Source: Trichoderma breve (lineage: Eukaryota; Ascomycota; Sordariomycetes; Hypocreales; Hypocreaceae). From it: a stretch of 64,000 bases of DNA. The stretch covers positions 62,001 to 126,000 of the forward strand of contig NW_026611593.1 of NCBI RefSeq assembly GCF_028502605.1. The letters run 5' to 3'. A program made the position numbers and the translations under genes. Position 1 is the stretch's first letter. Every line of letters begins with the position of its first letter. The notes beneath the pieces were generated by a model. It was not told the DNA's origin, searched no databases, and was given only the letters and a program-made list of their open reading frames with translations. This document shows, piece after piece, positions 1 to 11,051 of this stretch.

Positions 1-996
1 TCTGGCTCCCGGTGGAGTCCAATCTGATGCGCCAGACCAACGGTCATGTGCAGCCAGAAGCTGCTGGAGTCGATCGATACATGCTCTGGCCCCGAAGGAT
101 TCCACCATTGCAGCATACACATGGCGCGGACGATTACGAGCGGATTCTTCTCATGACCAGAATAGTACAATGCTTTGGCTCGGTGATAAAATGCCTGGCC
201 AACCTCCTGCGCAGTCGGGGCCATTGAAACCCTACACCCTGCAGTACAGAGAGATTGAAAGAGGAGTAATGAGGGTTCGAAGTCGTCTGTCTTTCGGAAC
301 TCTGATCGATTCACGATAGGCATCCACGGATAGCATCGCTCCATGAAATGCGAAATTAGGCTGTCCCCAAGAACGCGTGTCGGCAATTCTAATGCTCCGA
401 GTTCTTGAAGATACCTATGATCTACTTCAGAGAACGCGTTGTTTGGTTCATCAGCATAGTCCTTCGCGTCTTCCTCGTCTATCGGGGCTACGCCTTGGAC
501 ATATTCCGCGCGGCCGAGGTAGCTTCCAGGACTCGCATTGCTTGGCCGTGGTGGATCTCCGGCCTCTGCTCCGTTTGGCTGTGCTGGGCTTAGTAGCGAT
601 GGCGCTGAAATGCTTCGCCGTTGTTGCTCTTGCGCTTGTATTGGGGTCGTGATACGGGTCTGGTTATTGGTGCTCCGCTTAGAAGGCGGTAAGTATGTGG
701 TTTGTGGAAGCTCGCCTTTCCGCTTTCTCTGATGAGGCCTATATAATGTCAATATGGGCATTGTAAATTGCGCTTCATTGTAACTCAACCGTACACGCAA
801 TCATCCCCGAATATTCGGCAATTGGTACATGGTGGCTCAGCTTGTACGTCGCACTTGACCTGCAACCAGTCTCAGCCTCCATCGTCAATTCTCGTCATTT
901 GGATCTATCGGATTGCCTACGTACCTTTCTCCAATGACAGGCACTGCAGGCTTTGGCCCCTCGACCCATCTTTGCCTCCTGATGTTGGCTTATCAT
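1..996 (-). CDS. Zn2Cys6 fungal transcription factor, N-terminal part, runs off left edge
   Basis: This gene is only visible after splicing on the minus strand. I place exon 1 at 996-925, an intron at 924-860, exon 2 at 859-795, an intron at 794-739, and exon 3 from 738 to the window edge with no stop in 246 codons. Exons 1 and 2 encode a binuclear zinc cluster: CSAC, HWRKVK, CD, PPCTNC, then a final Cys six residues on. A basic stretch QRKRKG follows. Exon 3 carries an acidic linker, then LISHFMERCYPWMPIVN and, near the edge, WLHMTVGLAHQIGLHRE. These are hallmarks of the fungal-specific middle homology domain, nearest in style to cutinase factor CTF1-beta-like regulators. A second in-frame ATG at 969 is an alternative start. 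It is a nuclear DNA-binding regulator; the target is unknown. The C-terminal part lies outside the window. Confidence 0.85.
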
Positions 997-1560
997 TTAT
1001 TTCTGGCTACAGCTTTGACGCTGGCAGGAGTACAAGGCAGAAAGTAGAAGTAATAGATGGATGCTAATGTGTTGGGTGAGTTCCGGTTTATGCGGGGTGC
1101 GGGGTGCCTATTAATTAATAGCCCCGATACTCCAGTGCTGAGATGCGGCATGCACGTTAACTGAGCACGAGGCAAACTAATAACACAGGCTAGCTCACGC
1201 TATAAAACGCCCTTTCCATACATGTAGTCCGGGGTACATAAGGTACTATACAATCTCGAAGGTCTAGTATACAGTAACTTTTCCCAGTTATATGCCTATA
1301 TCACAGGTATAATAATATCAATCAGCCACTGTAGTCTGATCTAACAATACTTACGTACAGTAAACTATCTAAATTCGTAGATGATAAGTATTTGACAGAT
1401 CGATCTTCGAACTCTCAAATACCTTACACATATACATATATATTAACTATGCTGGATTCTGATCGTATAGCTCTTAAACAACAGCTTTCCGAAAAAGAGA
1501 AAAGGTCACCTTCTATTATTCCATTACACACTTATACATGTCGAGAAATCTTCCCAGAAA
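997..1560. other. AT-rich intergenic region
   Basis: This lies upstream of the left-edge regulator and downstream of the small Zn2Cys6 gene. It contains A/T-rich runs and TATA-like tracts around 1200 and 1430. I see no convincing coding sequence or RNA gene. Confidence 0.5.
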
Positions 1561-2436
1561 TTATGTCGGGTCCATTCTCTCCTCTGTCCCTTGAGTGTTG
1601 CCAACGAGCACATCAAGATCATCACTTCCTATATAGATAGATGGACTGCCAACTGAAAGTGGAGATATGCCATCTTCGCCACTGTGAAGAAGTTGTGAAA
1701 TAAATGAACTGTTGGACAAATCGTTGCAATCTAATTCTTGTATCTCAACATTCTGAGAGTCGTCCAGGATGTCATTCCGTAAGCTGCTAATGGGAGGTAC
1801 TGTTTCCAGCGAGTTCTTCGTAATTTGACCTGAAATAGCCATGGCCTCGTACAATAAGTCGACGGCCTTCCGAATTCCATCCAAAACATCATTGAACTTT
1901 TGATAGCACTGTGTCGAACAATTGAAACAATGCATGTTATCAAAAGGTATCCCGAGCTTGGTGATATCACCAAGAGGTAACGCATTCAACTGTCTCTGCC
2001 AGTCTGGATCTTCATGTCCATTGAAATCATCCGATGTGGACGGGCTTGTTTCTATAAAGCCGTTGATTTCGTGCTCGTTCGTTTGGCTCAAGCATGGCTG
2101 CTGTGCTGACGAATTCGACATCTCATCGCTCGAAGGAGTTGCTATGGATTGGAGCGGGGTAGATGGCATATGATTTGTATCTTTTGATGGTGAACCAATT
2201 TGACGATAGCAGGGCTTGAAACGCTTGCGTCTAGTTGTTTGAACGTTGCATTCGGTTTGATCCAGCTCACAGTTGCAACAAGGAAGGCCATGTTCAGCCA
2301 CGTCGCATCTTACTTTCCTCCTTCGGCAAGCAACGCATGCTATTGCAGCCCTCTTTCTTCGAAATTCGCGCTCTTTTTGTTTCGCGGGATGCGGCACACA
2401 CTCGAGGATTTGCGGAGTAAAAGACGACACATCCAT
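1561..2436 (-). CDS. Small Zn2Cys6 transcription factor (291 aa), candidate regulator of region A
   Basis: A single uninterrupted reading frame starts at ATG 2436. Residues about 33-65 form a Zn2Cys6 cluster: CVACRRRKVRCD, then PCCNC, then a final Cys, followed by the basic stretch TTRRKRFK. The rest is Ser/Thr/Asp-rich and shows neither the middle homology domain nor any other domain I recognise. At 291 aa it is far shorter than the usual 500-900 aa of this class and resembles compact, AflR-like pathway regulators in layout (inference). It is divergent from the acyl-CoA ligase across a 438-bp promoter holding two CGCCG-type motif copies, a position typical of a cluster-specific activator. 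The target assignment is inferred from position and motif distribution only. Confidence 0.88.
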   Translation of the reverse strand: MDVSSFTPQILECVPHPAKQKEREFRRKRAAIACVACRRRKVRCDVAEHGLPCCNCELDQTECNVQTTRRKRFKPCYRQIGSPSKDTNHMPSTPLQSIATPSSDEMSNSSAQQPCLSQTNEHEINGFIETSPSTSDDFNGHEDPDWQRQLNALPLGDITKLGIPFDNMHCFNCSTQCYQKFNDVLDGIRKAVDLLYEAMAISGQITKNSLETVPPISSLRNDILDDSQNVEIQELDCNDLSNSSFISQLLHSGEDGISPLSVGSPSIYIGSDDLDVLVGNTQGTEERMDPT

Positions 2437-2874
2437 GACTTTAGTGATGAACCTGGAGGAACGGTTTCCAATAGATCAAGAAAATAGAAAGAAACGAAGA
2501 GAGCACCTATATGGAACGATATGTCCATCCGAAGGAGGTGAATGTCGACTTGCGAGTAAAATTTTGCGTCCATCTAGCTAGGTACTCATAGAAACTTTGG
2601 GCGTAGACTGATGCGAATACAGTAATTACTTGGTACAGGCCGAAATCTGGAATTGGGTCTAGTCCGGAGCACTTGATTAAAACACCGAAACGCCGAGCAC
2701 ACCGTAAAAAATCGCCGGTTTGCTTCCTCGTCCGCAAGCCAACCAAGAAAGCGGGTAGATGGATCATTGGACCCTGATTGCGCTCATTTTAAAAATTTAA
2801 TAGATATTGTGACAAGGTGTTAATAGCAAAGGAATTGTTGCATCCGTCCCGTACACATCCCTCTTTGTTGAGCT
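2437..2874. promoter_or_regulatory. Bidirectional promoter with CGCCGA-type motifs
   Basis: This 438-bp interval lies between the divergent Zn2Cys6 gene and acyl-CoA ligase. It holds AAACGCCGAGCAC at 2688-2700 and TCGCCGG at 2712-2718. The 13-mer recurs exactly at 10886-10898, upstream of the MFS permease. I read these as candidate binding sites for a Zn2Cys6 regulator (inference). Confidence 0.5.
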
Positions 2875-4859
2875 ATGAATTCTTCTCCAAGTGCTGGCGG
2901 GCAGTCGTTGCCAAAGCACATTGGAGACAATGTCCTTCCTAATTTTCCTATTTTCAATCGTCTCCTATTCTTCGCAAGTAATAGAGATAAGCTTGTTATT
3001 AATGATACTACGAATGGCTTGCAGGCGACGCATCAGCAGCTCCTTTCCGACGTCTTGTACCTCCGCAATGCTCTCTGGACTCGGCTGGACTCAAAGGTGC
3101 GAAACCGTCTTTTGGCGGGCGAAGAAATTTGCGTCAATTTACTAGCAGCCGGAGGATATGAGTTCGCTACAGCCTTTTTAGCATTACTGGCGCTGGGGGC
3201 AGTAATTGTTCCGATCTGTAAGCAGTTTTAATTCTGATAGTCCTGGTCGAGTGCTGATCCCCGCGCAGCGGCTTCAATTCCCGTACACGAGGCCATGTAT
3301 TTCGCCAAAACTTCACGATCTATCGGCGTACTATATTCCTCCAAGTGCTCTATAATTGGCGAAGGATTGGCTGGTGCGATGCATGAATCCGGCGTGCCTA
3401 GCTTCGTCTCTATGGAGATCCTGCAACAGATCTGCAAGCCACCTTTGCCTGCTAGCAATATAATCATTTCGTCGGATCACCATCTCAACTATCATGGCGC
3501 TGGCCTGGTCATATTCACGTCTGGAACAAGCGGTCCTCCTAAGGGTGCAGTTAAGGAACGATCATTTCTTGACACAAACGCGCAAGCTGTTGCGCAATGG
3601 TACAATCTACAGGAAAGCGATGTAGTCTTGCACACCCTCCCTGTGCACCATGCTACGGGGATCAGTATCAGCTTCCTTCCATATCTAATTGCTGGGTCTA
3701 CTATAGAGTTTCAGTCATCTGGGTTTCACCCAGATCAAATATGGGAGCGTTGGCGACAGGGCGGTCTGACAGTCTTCTCCGGAGTGCCGACCATGTATAT
3801 GAGGCTGATGAAGTATTTTGAAGAGAATATCTCCAAGAAATCCTCGACTGATAGCCAGGGCTATGTGAGGGCTGCAAAATCGTTTCGTCTGATGATGTCT
3901 GGAAGTGCGGCGCTTCCATTCTCACTTCAAAGCAAGTGGATTAAGCTGTTAGACGGTAAGCGGATATTAGAGAGATATGGCGCAACAGAGTTTGGCAGTG
4001 TCTTCAGCGTAAAACCTGGCGACTCGAATAATCCAGACGTAAGATATCTCTTGCCTCATCTGTCGTGCCGTATAATCGCAGCAAAACTAATACTAGCTGG
4101 CAGGGTTCTGTTGGGAAGCCGTTCTTTGGGCTCGAGGTTAAGCTCTCGAACGGAACCGAGGGAGAGATTCTAGTGAAAAGCCCACATATGTTCCGAGAGT
4201 ATGTTTACTCTTCATTGTCTTTTTCCTGAGTCCAAAAGCTGATGTGTTCAAGATATCTATACGACCCGGTAGCTACTGCTGCCGCCTTTACAGTGGATGG
4301 CTATTACAAGACCGGAGATATTGCCAGAAGTGAAGGCGACTACTATTTCATTCTTGGGAGAGCTTCCATTGATAGTGAGTATAGATGATATCACAAACTG
4401 CTGATTCTACATACACCTGGCTAATTGATGACAGTCATCAAATCTGGAGGGTACAAGATATCAGCTCTTGATATTGAGCGTGAGCTCCTTAATTTGTCTT
4501 ATATTAGCGAAGCCATGGTCGTCGGAGTTCCCGATGAAGAATATGGACAAAGAGTGGCAGCCGCAATCACACTGAGAGACGTAAGTTCTTTAAACATATG
4601 CACGCAAATCGTACAGCCCTAATGTGAATAATAGGACTACCAGGAGCCATCCCTCCGATTAGAAAAGCTGCGCGCTGATCTGCGATCACGACTGGCAGGA
4701 TACAAGCTACCAACAATTTTGCGAGTCGTCAAAGACTTTCCTAAAAGTGCATCCGGGAAGGTTGTGAAACGAGTCCTAGGTAAACAGCTCTTCTCTGAGC
4801 CTAACGACCCGCATATTCAGGTATGGCGATCTCAAAAAGGCGGCCAAGCGAGACTTTAA
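2875..4859 (+). CDS. Acyl-CoA ligase (AMP-binding, ACSF3-like), probable peroxisomal
   Basis: The enzyme should activate a carboxylic acid to an acyl-AMP and then to its CoA thioester. Six exons are joined by introns at 3218-3268, 4039-4103, 4199-4252, 4375-4434 and 4581-4634, giving 566 aa. In order the protein shows the AMP-binding P-loop FTSGTSGPPKG, the YGATEFG motif, YYKTGDIA, the hinge/C-domain motif SGGYKIS, and PKSASGKVVK with the catalytic Lys. The layout matches ACSF3/malonyl-CoA synthetase-like and other fungal medium-chain ligases; the substrate cannot be read from the sequence. The C-terminus is ARL, a PTS1 variant, which fits peroxisomal import like the neighbouring oxidase. It shares a promoter with the small Zn2Cys6 gene and is convergent with the acyl-CoA oxidase. 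Confidence 0.9.
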
Positions 4860-5424
4860 TATCTTCTCCAATCGACTATTCGTCTGGATATTGAAAGTCA
4901 TGAGATCGTGTTGAATGAGATAGTCTAGCGTAGTTCCAGGGCAGTACACATGCTTGCCACATGGTTGCGAAATATAGACATGAAGAATAGAGTTGTTCAT
5001 AAGCATGAAATCTCAAGCGGTTTGCTTTTCTAGATTGGTCATCGAAATGGTCTCGCAAAACATCCTATCCTAGAGGCACCAGTAACAATTATATTACAAC
5101 ACATAGTCAGTGTATGTTGAATGAAGATAACAGTGTCAACACTATCTTCCCACGTGGAGACCTCATAAGACAGGTAATGAATAAGCCATTTTATACATAG
5201 CGTTAAATGCTGTAAGATGCCGGCTGGACCCTCGAATAGTAATAAGCAAGACACTATAGCAAATCATGAAAGGAAACCAGGAAAAAAATGCGTGAAAAGT
5301 GTTTGAACGATTTTTTGCGCCAGTAACTATCTACCATCTGCTAATATTTATAGTGGCTTTCTCAACTTGGCAGCTGTGATGTTTCCATTTCGCCTCAGTT
5401 ATAATGGCAGCACGAGAAGTAAAT
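4860..5424. other. Convergent 3' intergenic region
   Basis: This is the 3'-to-3' interval between the acyl-CoA ligase and the acyl-CoA oxidase. Short open frames here have no recognisable motif and no credible splice context. I see no gene. Confidence 0.5.
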
Positions 5425-7780
5425 CTACAATTTAGCTAGAATAGCATTGCCATCTCCGGATCCTAGCACAAGCTCTGGGTTCTTATAATCGGGGTTGACG
5501 GTAATGCTGTTTAAAGGGTTGAGATCATGAGCGCGATGAAACATGTCCTCATATACACGACCATCATAACGACCCAGTGAGCTAAGCGAACACATTAGAT
5601 GAGTCCTTCAACGTAACAAATGGCACTAAAGAAGAACCTACCTGTCAAGAAGATAATCTGGTAGAGCCCACACGTCAACCAACCGAACGGCATGCGGCCG
5701 TATACGCCTCATCAGTTCAAAAATTCGATCCCGCACCGCGCTGAGTTGATCGAGTGATACCGTCTCAGTTTGTATAAACTCAAGAGCATTGTTCTGCATC
5801 GTAAATAGCGCAAATAACCTGTACAGGTCCCACAGCACATTGATCGTTTCCTGTCCAAAATTCTGCAGGTTGGTTATCTGGTCATGAAAATTTCGCACCA
5901 AAATGGAATACGAATAAGCTACTGAAGGGTTAACAGAGCCGAATTATTTAATCAAAGCCAGCACTAACCATGTGACAACTGATGCATCTTTATAAGCATC
6001 TCGTTCTCCGACCGGCCTTGTTTGACTCTTTCTGCATAGACTTGGAACGTCTGTAGAAGATGGTAAGCTCAATGGCGCCGTCTAATGCTGGATGGACTTA
6101 CCATCTGAGCTACTCGATGTTCGAAAGCGTCCGCCAGCGCAGAATGGTCCTCCAGGATGTTGAAGCCAGTTCCATTATGGGGCAACTGATACTTTTCGAG
6201 CAATTTCTCGGCTCTTGTCTCTTGTTTAGTTCCTTGCTTCTCTGTGATTCTCTTAGCAACTTTCATAAGGTATCGGGCTACCTGCTGGGTGATCATCCAG
6301 TTATCTCCCTCAACAGTAGGTTTCGACAGATAATCAGCATTTAGTTGCACTAGCCCACTGTAGCCTCCATATCCATGCCCTCCCATTGCTCGCCTGCATG
6401 TCTCAATACCGTTGGCTGCCAGGTCAGTGCAGAGGCTCTTGAGGCCAGATGACAGGCTGTGCAGCTCTGCCATTCCACTAAAGTCATTCTGTGCAATTCT
6501 CTTCCGATTGGACAAGAAGGTTTCCTTCATGACCTGGCCTGTGAAATGCAAAGCGAATACGGTGGCAAGCAGCGGCAGGATACGGATCTGCACCGTTGAA
6601 TAGTCGATAACAGAAGTTTCAGGTGCTTCCGAATGGTCGTCTTTATCTTTGAACTGTCGTCTGATCGTAGTGTAGCGGACTGCAACAGTAACAGCGCGTG
6701 CCAGAACCAGCCTGGCGTGGTTCACGATTCGTGATCGAGCCTTAGACAACACTACATTAGCTACATCAAGTACGTCATTCCAACTTCATGCGAGTAGCCT
6801 CAAACCGACCTCAGTGAGTGATCCGTACACGACATTAGGAGCGTCTGGTTTCGTGTAAACACCAGTTTCGGGATCTAATTTGGCATATCGATTTAACATG
6901 GCATCATGTGGGATTCTGGCGATTATTGAGTATTAGCTTATAAGTTTCAAGAGTTAGCTGCTGAGGTATATGGTGCTTGCCTGTGATGCTTGAAGAGCAT
7001 AAACGCATTGTCCATGGGCGCGTAGCCATATTTTGGCCCTATATCTCCGACCACAATTCCATCCAAAGGCTGATGTGTCACCTTGTCTCGAACTTGTACA
7101 ACAAAATGATGAGGGCCCAATCTGTCGTATTCCACTGGATCCTTGGCAGCAGTTTTCTTGGGAATGAGCAGCTGGGCTACTACAATTGCATGAGTAGCCG
7201 TGCGGCCTAATGACCCATTCCACCATTTACTCGCTGTCAATGTCGGGCTATGAAGGTTGAATGATTTAGTCGCGGGGTCCCATCGAGCTTCAGTTTCGAT
7301 GCCTCGGACATTGCTCCCGTGACCCATTTCTGTCTGTGCATAAGCCCCAATCACCTCCCATCGGCCGTGCTTCGGAAGCCAGTACTGCTGCTGCTCATCA
7401 CTAGCTTGTTCTCGGAGAGTTTGCCGGAACATCGTGGTATGGAGAGTATAAGGCGACACGTCGTCAACAAGATATTTGGCCATTTCGTATTCCTCGTCAG
7501 ACCAGTGATACTGATCAGCCATTCGTCGGAGAAGCTTTGCCCGAGCTAGACCAAGTAGATATCGGTCAGGCCGAGACAGATTCATTTGAGTTCGCTTAGA
7601 GAGAAGCTTTTGGCCCATTAACAAGGGCAACAGACTCCGTTGCATCTGAAGCCATTGCTTGCCCAAAATGAACTCAGAGAGAGCATCTACAGGAATTGAT
7701 GAACGAGCTCTTTCTTGTTCTATCAGGACACTACCGCCTGGGCCGGCAGGCTTGAGTTCACTGGTAAAGTCTGTCTGCAT
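5425..7780 (-). CDS. Acyl-CoA oxidase with C-terminal PTS1 (AKL)
   Basis: This is a peroxisomal FAD enzyme of the acyl-CoA oxidase family, which oxidises an acyl-CoA to the trans-2-enoyl-CoA with release of H2O2. Six exons are inferred, with introns at 6916-6980, 6761-6805, 6051-6101, 5922-5968 and 5582-5641, giving 695 aa. Recognisable parts are the N-terminal helical segment; the flavin region with YAQTEMGHGSNVRGIET and TASKWWNGSLG; the RRQFKDK segment; and MGGHGYGGYSGL with the PTVEGDNW stretch typical of ACOX. The C-terminus reads NAILAKL, a canonical PTS1. The first intron has a GC donor (GCAAGC) rather than GT. The 6761-6805 boundaries are the least certain. The promoter carries several CGCCG motifs. 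It probably works after the neighbouring ligase and before the enoyl-CoA hydratase. Confidence 0.9.
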
Positions 7781-8538
7781 CGTGTACGAGGTGTTGCTTT
7801 CTGCTTGGCTGCGGAATTAGGCGATGATCGAAAAAGCCATCCCAAAGCTATCTAAGTAGTCCAGAATATGTACTATAAACTGCATTGTGTAAATCTATCG
7901 TATGACAATGCTTCTCGAAGAATCAGTTGATTGGGTCAAACGATCACAAGTTCCTCTCTGTGAGGAATCGCCGACGATGCGAATTGCCGGCGAATCAGCT
8001 GGGATGGGGCGCCGAAGGGCTACTAAAGCGCATCGTAGCGCCGGTAATATCGGCGGTGATTTTTTCGATAGGAAGCCCCAAGTGGCGGTGGACATGGCGT
8101 TTTTAGGAGCACGTCAACTGACCAGTGGAATTACCCTTCCCCTTCCCGAAATTTTCAGATAGATTTATAAGTTAATATGAATGCTTGAATAAGAGATGCG
8201 GAGTATCGCGTATGGCAACGCTCAGGTGTCCCTTATTGCGGATCTCTCGGAACCCCCGCGGTACTAAGAACATAGTAGATCTGTAGTTACTAAAAAAAAA
8301 AAAAAAAAAAAAAAGCAACACGTTCGTGGACTTTGTTGTCAAACTGATAAGTGATATATCACCGAGCATGAGTACTCAGACAGTTGATTTCGATATGCAA
8401 GAGCCTAGAACAAATCATTTCTACTAGAGTGCTAGACCTAAGGAATTGTGACTGCAGATAGATACTTGTAAACACCTAGAAAGAGGGGCATCCAAAGCCT
8501 TCAAGGCCTAATGAGTTTGACAGCATAAACCCATAAGT
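7781..8538. promoter_or_regulatory. Acyl-CoA oxidase promoter with clustered CGCCG/CGGCG motifs
   Basis: The interval holds TCGCCGACG at 7968-7976, the minus-strand copy TCGCCGGC at 7986-7993, and a further GC-rich inverted pair (CGCCG near 8039 and CGGCG near 8051, seven bases apart). Open frames on both strands over this patch reflect its GC content and show no domain. Distal to it lies a 23-base poly-A tract, then the 3' flank of the MFS gene. Confidence 0.5.
8292..8314. repeat. Poly-A tract, 23 bases
   Basis: A pure run of 23 adenines sits between the oxidase promoter and the 3' end of the MFS permease. It is a simple homopolymer, possibly of variable length or a retro-insertion scar. 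No flanking duplication was recognised. Confidence 0.9.
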
Positions 8539-10496
8539 TCAAAGCGTATAGATGAAGAGGGGACTTTTGTCGCCCATCCGGTCCAACTCTTCCGGCGTAT
8601 ATTTTTCAAGAATCTCCTCGCGACTCATACTCTCACGCTTTTTGTTAATACGTTGCAAAGCAATGCGCATGATCATACCAGCCGAACTGGCAACCAAGAG
8701 AATACCGAGGGAAAAGCCAAATCCCAGCCAATAGTTGGGTGCTTGCTGCCTGAGGTAAATGTTAGTTCCCACTGCGCCGCCCAAGTTACCGATGCTGATC
8801 TGTAAGCCCAGTCCGATATTGCGCTTCCACGTTCCCGCCAAGTTATTTGCTATACTCGGTCAATAAGTTGGAATATCAAAATGATTCTAGGAAAGAAGCA
8901 TACCGTTCCACGACACAACGCCCGTAATCGTCGTATATAAACCAATAGCCACAATAAACAATGCTCCATACACGGCTCCCGGATACTTTTCCTTTGGAAT
9001 AGCCATGACAATGACCAAGCCGAGCGCGCCGAACAGCTGTGGAATGATGATAAAGGGAGATCGAGTCTTGAGGCGATCAGAAAAATATGCCGAGGTGACT
9101 GTGGCTATTACCGCTGCAATATACACCGGGATGGTGAGAAGTTGCTGAATTACCTGTTAGCAAAGGGTTACCAGCTGCGTCAATCTGTTGACTCACTGCA
9201 TTGGTGGCCGAGTAACCTAGCTCGTCAATGACCACTGGTAGAGTGTAAATAAACCTATGTGAAGAAAAACCATACATTGTAAGCCATCTGGAAAAAGAGA
9301 GAACATTGAATTAAATTCTTGGCAGAGGGGCAAAGCTTACCCATAGATTGGCATTGCATTTCCCCAATACACCAGTATTGACATCCAGACTTTCCAATCC
9401 GTAAAAGCTTGCCAAAAGTATTCCCATTTAAAAGGGTCACTTTCATCAGTTCGTTGCGTCTGCTGGAACTCCCGAAGGCGATTCACGACATGCTTTTTCT
9501 CTGTATCGTTGAGAAACTTGCAACTCATGGGATCGTTGGGTAGAAGAAAAGGGGTGGCTACAGCAGCGACTACCGTCATCAGTCCTTCGATAATGAAGAT
9601 CCTAGGATGATCTTGATAAGCGTAGATCCAGCAGAATAGACCAATAGCTTTTTTTTTTGAGAGAGAGAGAAGGACTAGTCCTTACCACCGCCATCCTGCA
9701 AGCCCACCAACTCCATCCATTTTCTCAATGGCAAAGGCAAGGAGACCAGAGAAGGCACCAGACAGAGCACCAGCTCCATAAAAGTAGCCCATTCGTAACT
9801 GGACCTCATGACGTGGATACCAACATGTCAGAAGATACGAAGCTGCGGGAAAGAACCCAGCCTTTCTCCTTTGTCAATAAGTTCGTTCATTGTAGAGAGC
9901 GGGTTCAATAGTGATGTAAGTACCTCTGCAATACCAAGAAAGACTCTGGCTACCACAAGGCCAGAGTAGCTCTGAACGATTCCCATCAATCTACATTGGC
10001 GCTAAGTAAGTTACATTACTCTTATATCTTGACTGACAGGATATGCTACTCACGTCATAATCGTCCCCCAAGACAGCATTATAATGGGGATCCACACGCG
10101 TGGCTTCAAAATCTTAAGGAGTATATTGCTAGGAACTTCGAAGAGGCCATACGGAATAAAAAACATTGTCAAAGCGATGTTGTATTGCGTTCCGGTGAGA
10201 TGCAAATCTTTGCTCAAGCCAGCAACATTGGCATTTCCCACTGCAGACCACGATCAGCATATTTCCTGGATAAGAATAACAGAGGCACGACTAGAGGAAG
10301 GGAAATTACCATTGCCTCGGTCGAGAAAGGAAAGGAGATAGAGGACTGAGAGAAGTGGAATCAACCGAAGATCGATACGACGCAGTATTTTCTTGAACTC
10401 GGCCTCGTCCAGTGGTGGTATGGACTCGCCGTTTGGATCGGCGTCCTCAACCATGCTGATTTCCTTTTTGCTATCCATAGTGCCGTCTACAGTCAT
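8539..10496 (-). CDS. MFS permease of the anion:cation symporter / Dal5 family
   Basis: A plasma-membrane carrier, probably for an organic anion or carboxylate. Eight exons give 498 aa, with introns at 10241-10309, 9991-10053, 9862-9923, 9602-9685, 9255-9340, 9154-9196 and 8850-8903. The N-terminus has the family signature LRRIDLRLIPLLSVLYLLSFLDR, split here as a basic helix followed by FLDRGN-VGNANVAGL. Further family marks are VARVFLGIAEAGFFP, ELGYSATNA, SDRLKTRSP and a final NNLAGTWKRNIGLGLQI helix. About 12 transmembrane segments can be seen. The 84-bp fourth intron contains a T-run next to a GA repeat. Its position among acyl-CoA genes suggests uptake of the acid substrate or export of the product (inference). 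The promoter shares an exact 13-mer with the ligase/regulator promoter. Confidence 0.9.
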
Positions 10497-11051
10497 GACG
10501 AGTCTACTGGTGGATTCTTTGCGACATTCATGTCCGGGTCATGTCATCTGAGTAGTTTATATAGAAGTCGCGTCTTCAACTAGGAGTCTCTCCACTTCAG
10601 TAAGAGCCAAGAGTAATACTTTTCCATTCTTTGTTAGCCTACACGAATCGCCGTTAGCTAAATGTTGTCCGTTTCATGTACACTAAAAGTTGTATAGCGC
10701 CAATTGGCGCTAGCTTTCGCCTCCTCCTTGAAGATATATTGGCTGGCAAAGCCAGAAGCACATGGCAATCTCCTTGTGGATGGTCTCGGTGTATTCTTTG
10801 TGGGTCGTGGCACAGGATTTGGCGCGGGGAAAGTCTGGGGTAGATATGGGGTAGGTTATACTACCTAGGTAGCCTGTGGGGGATAAAACGCCGAGCACTT
10901 ATCCCACGCATCTGCTTTGATGGCAATACGATCTGAAGATATGCCTACCGATTATCTGTGCACCTCAAGATAGTTTTACATAATCCGCGTAGCTGCGGTA
11001 CGAGATTGGGACTGGCACAGGTGCTTAAACATCAGCTTTAGGATAGTGTAT
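10497..11051. promoter_or_regulatory. MFS permease promoter with CGCCG motifs
   Basis: This interval runs from the MFS start to the 3' end of the alcohol dehydrogenase. It contains TCGCCG at 10648-10653 and AAACGCCGAGCAC at 10886-10898; the latter is identical to 2688-2700. No coding sequence is seen. Confidence 0.5.

Noticed and set aside
377..732. Overlapping plus-strand frames at 377-732
   Set aside because: They are shadows of the 246-codon minus-strand exon of the left-edge regulator.
768..1067. Plus-strand 99-codon frame at the left end
   Set aside because: It is antisense to the spliced zinc-cluster exons of the left-edge regulator, which have far better support.
7895..8162. Open frames on both strands in the oxidase promoter
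   Set aside because: The patch is GC-rich with repeated CGCCG elements; neither frame shows a domain and both overlap the motif cluster.
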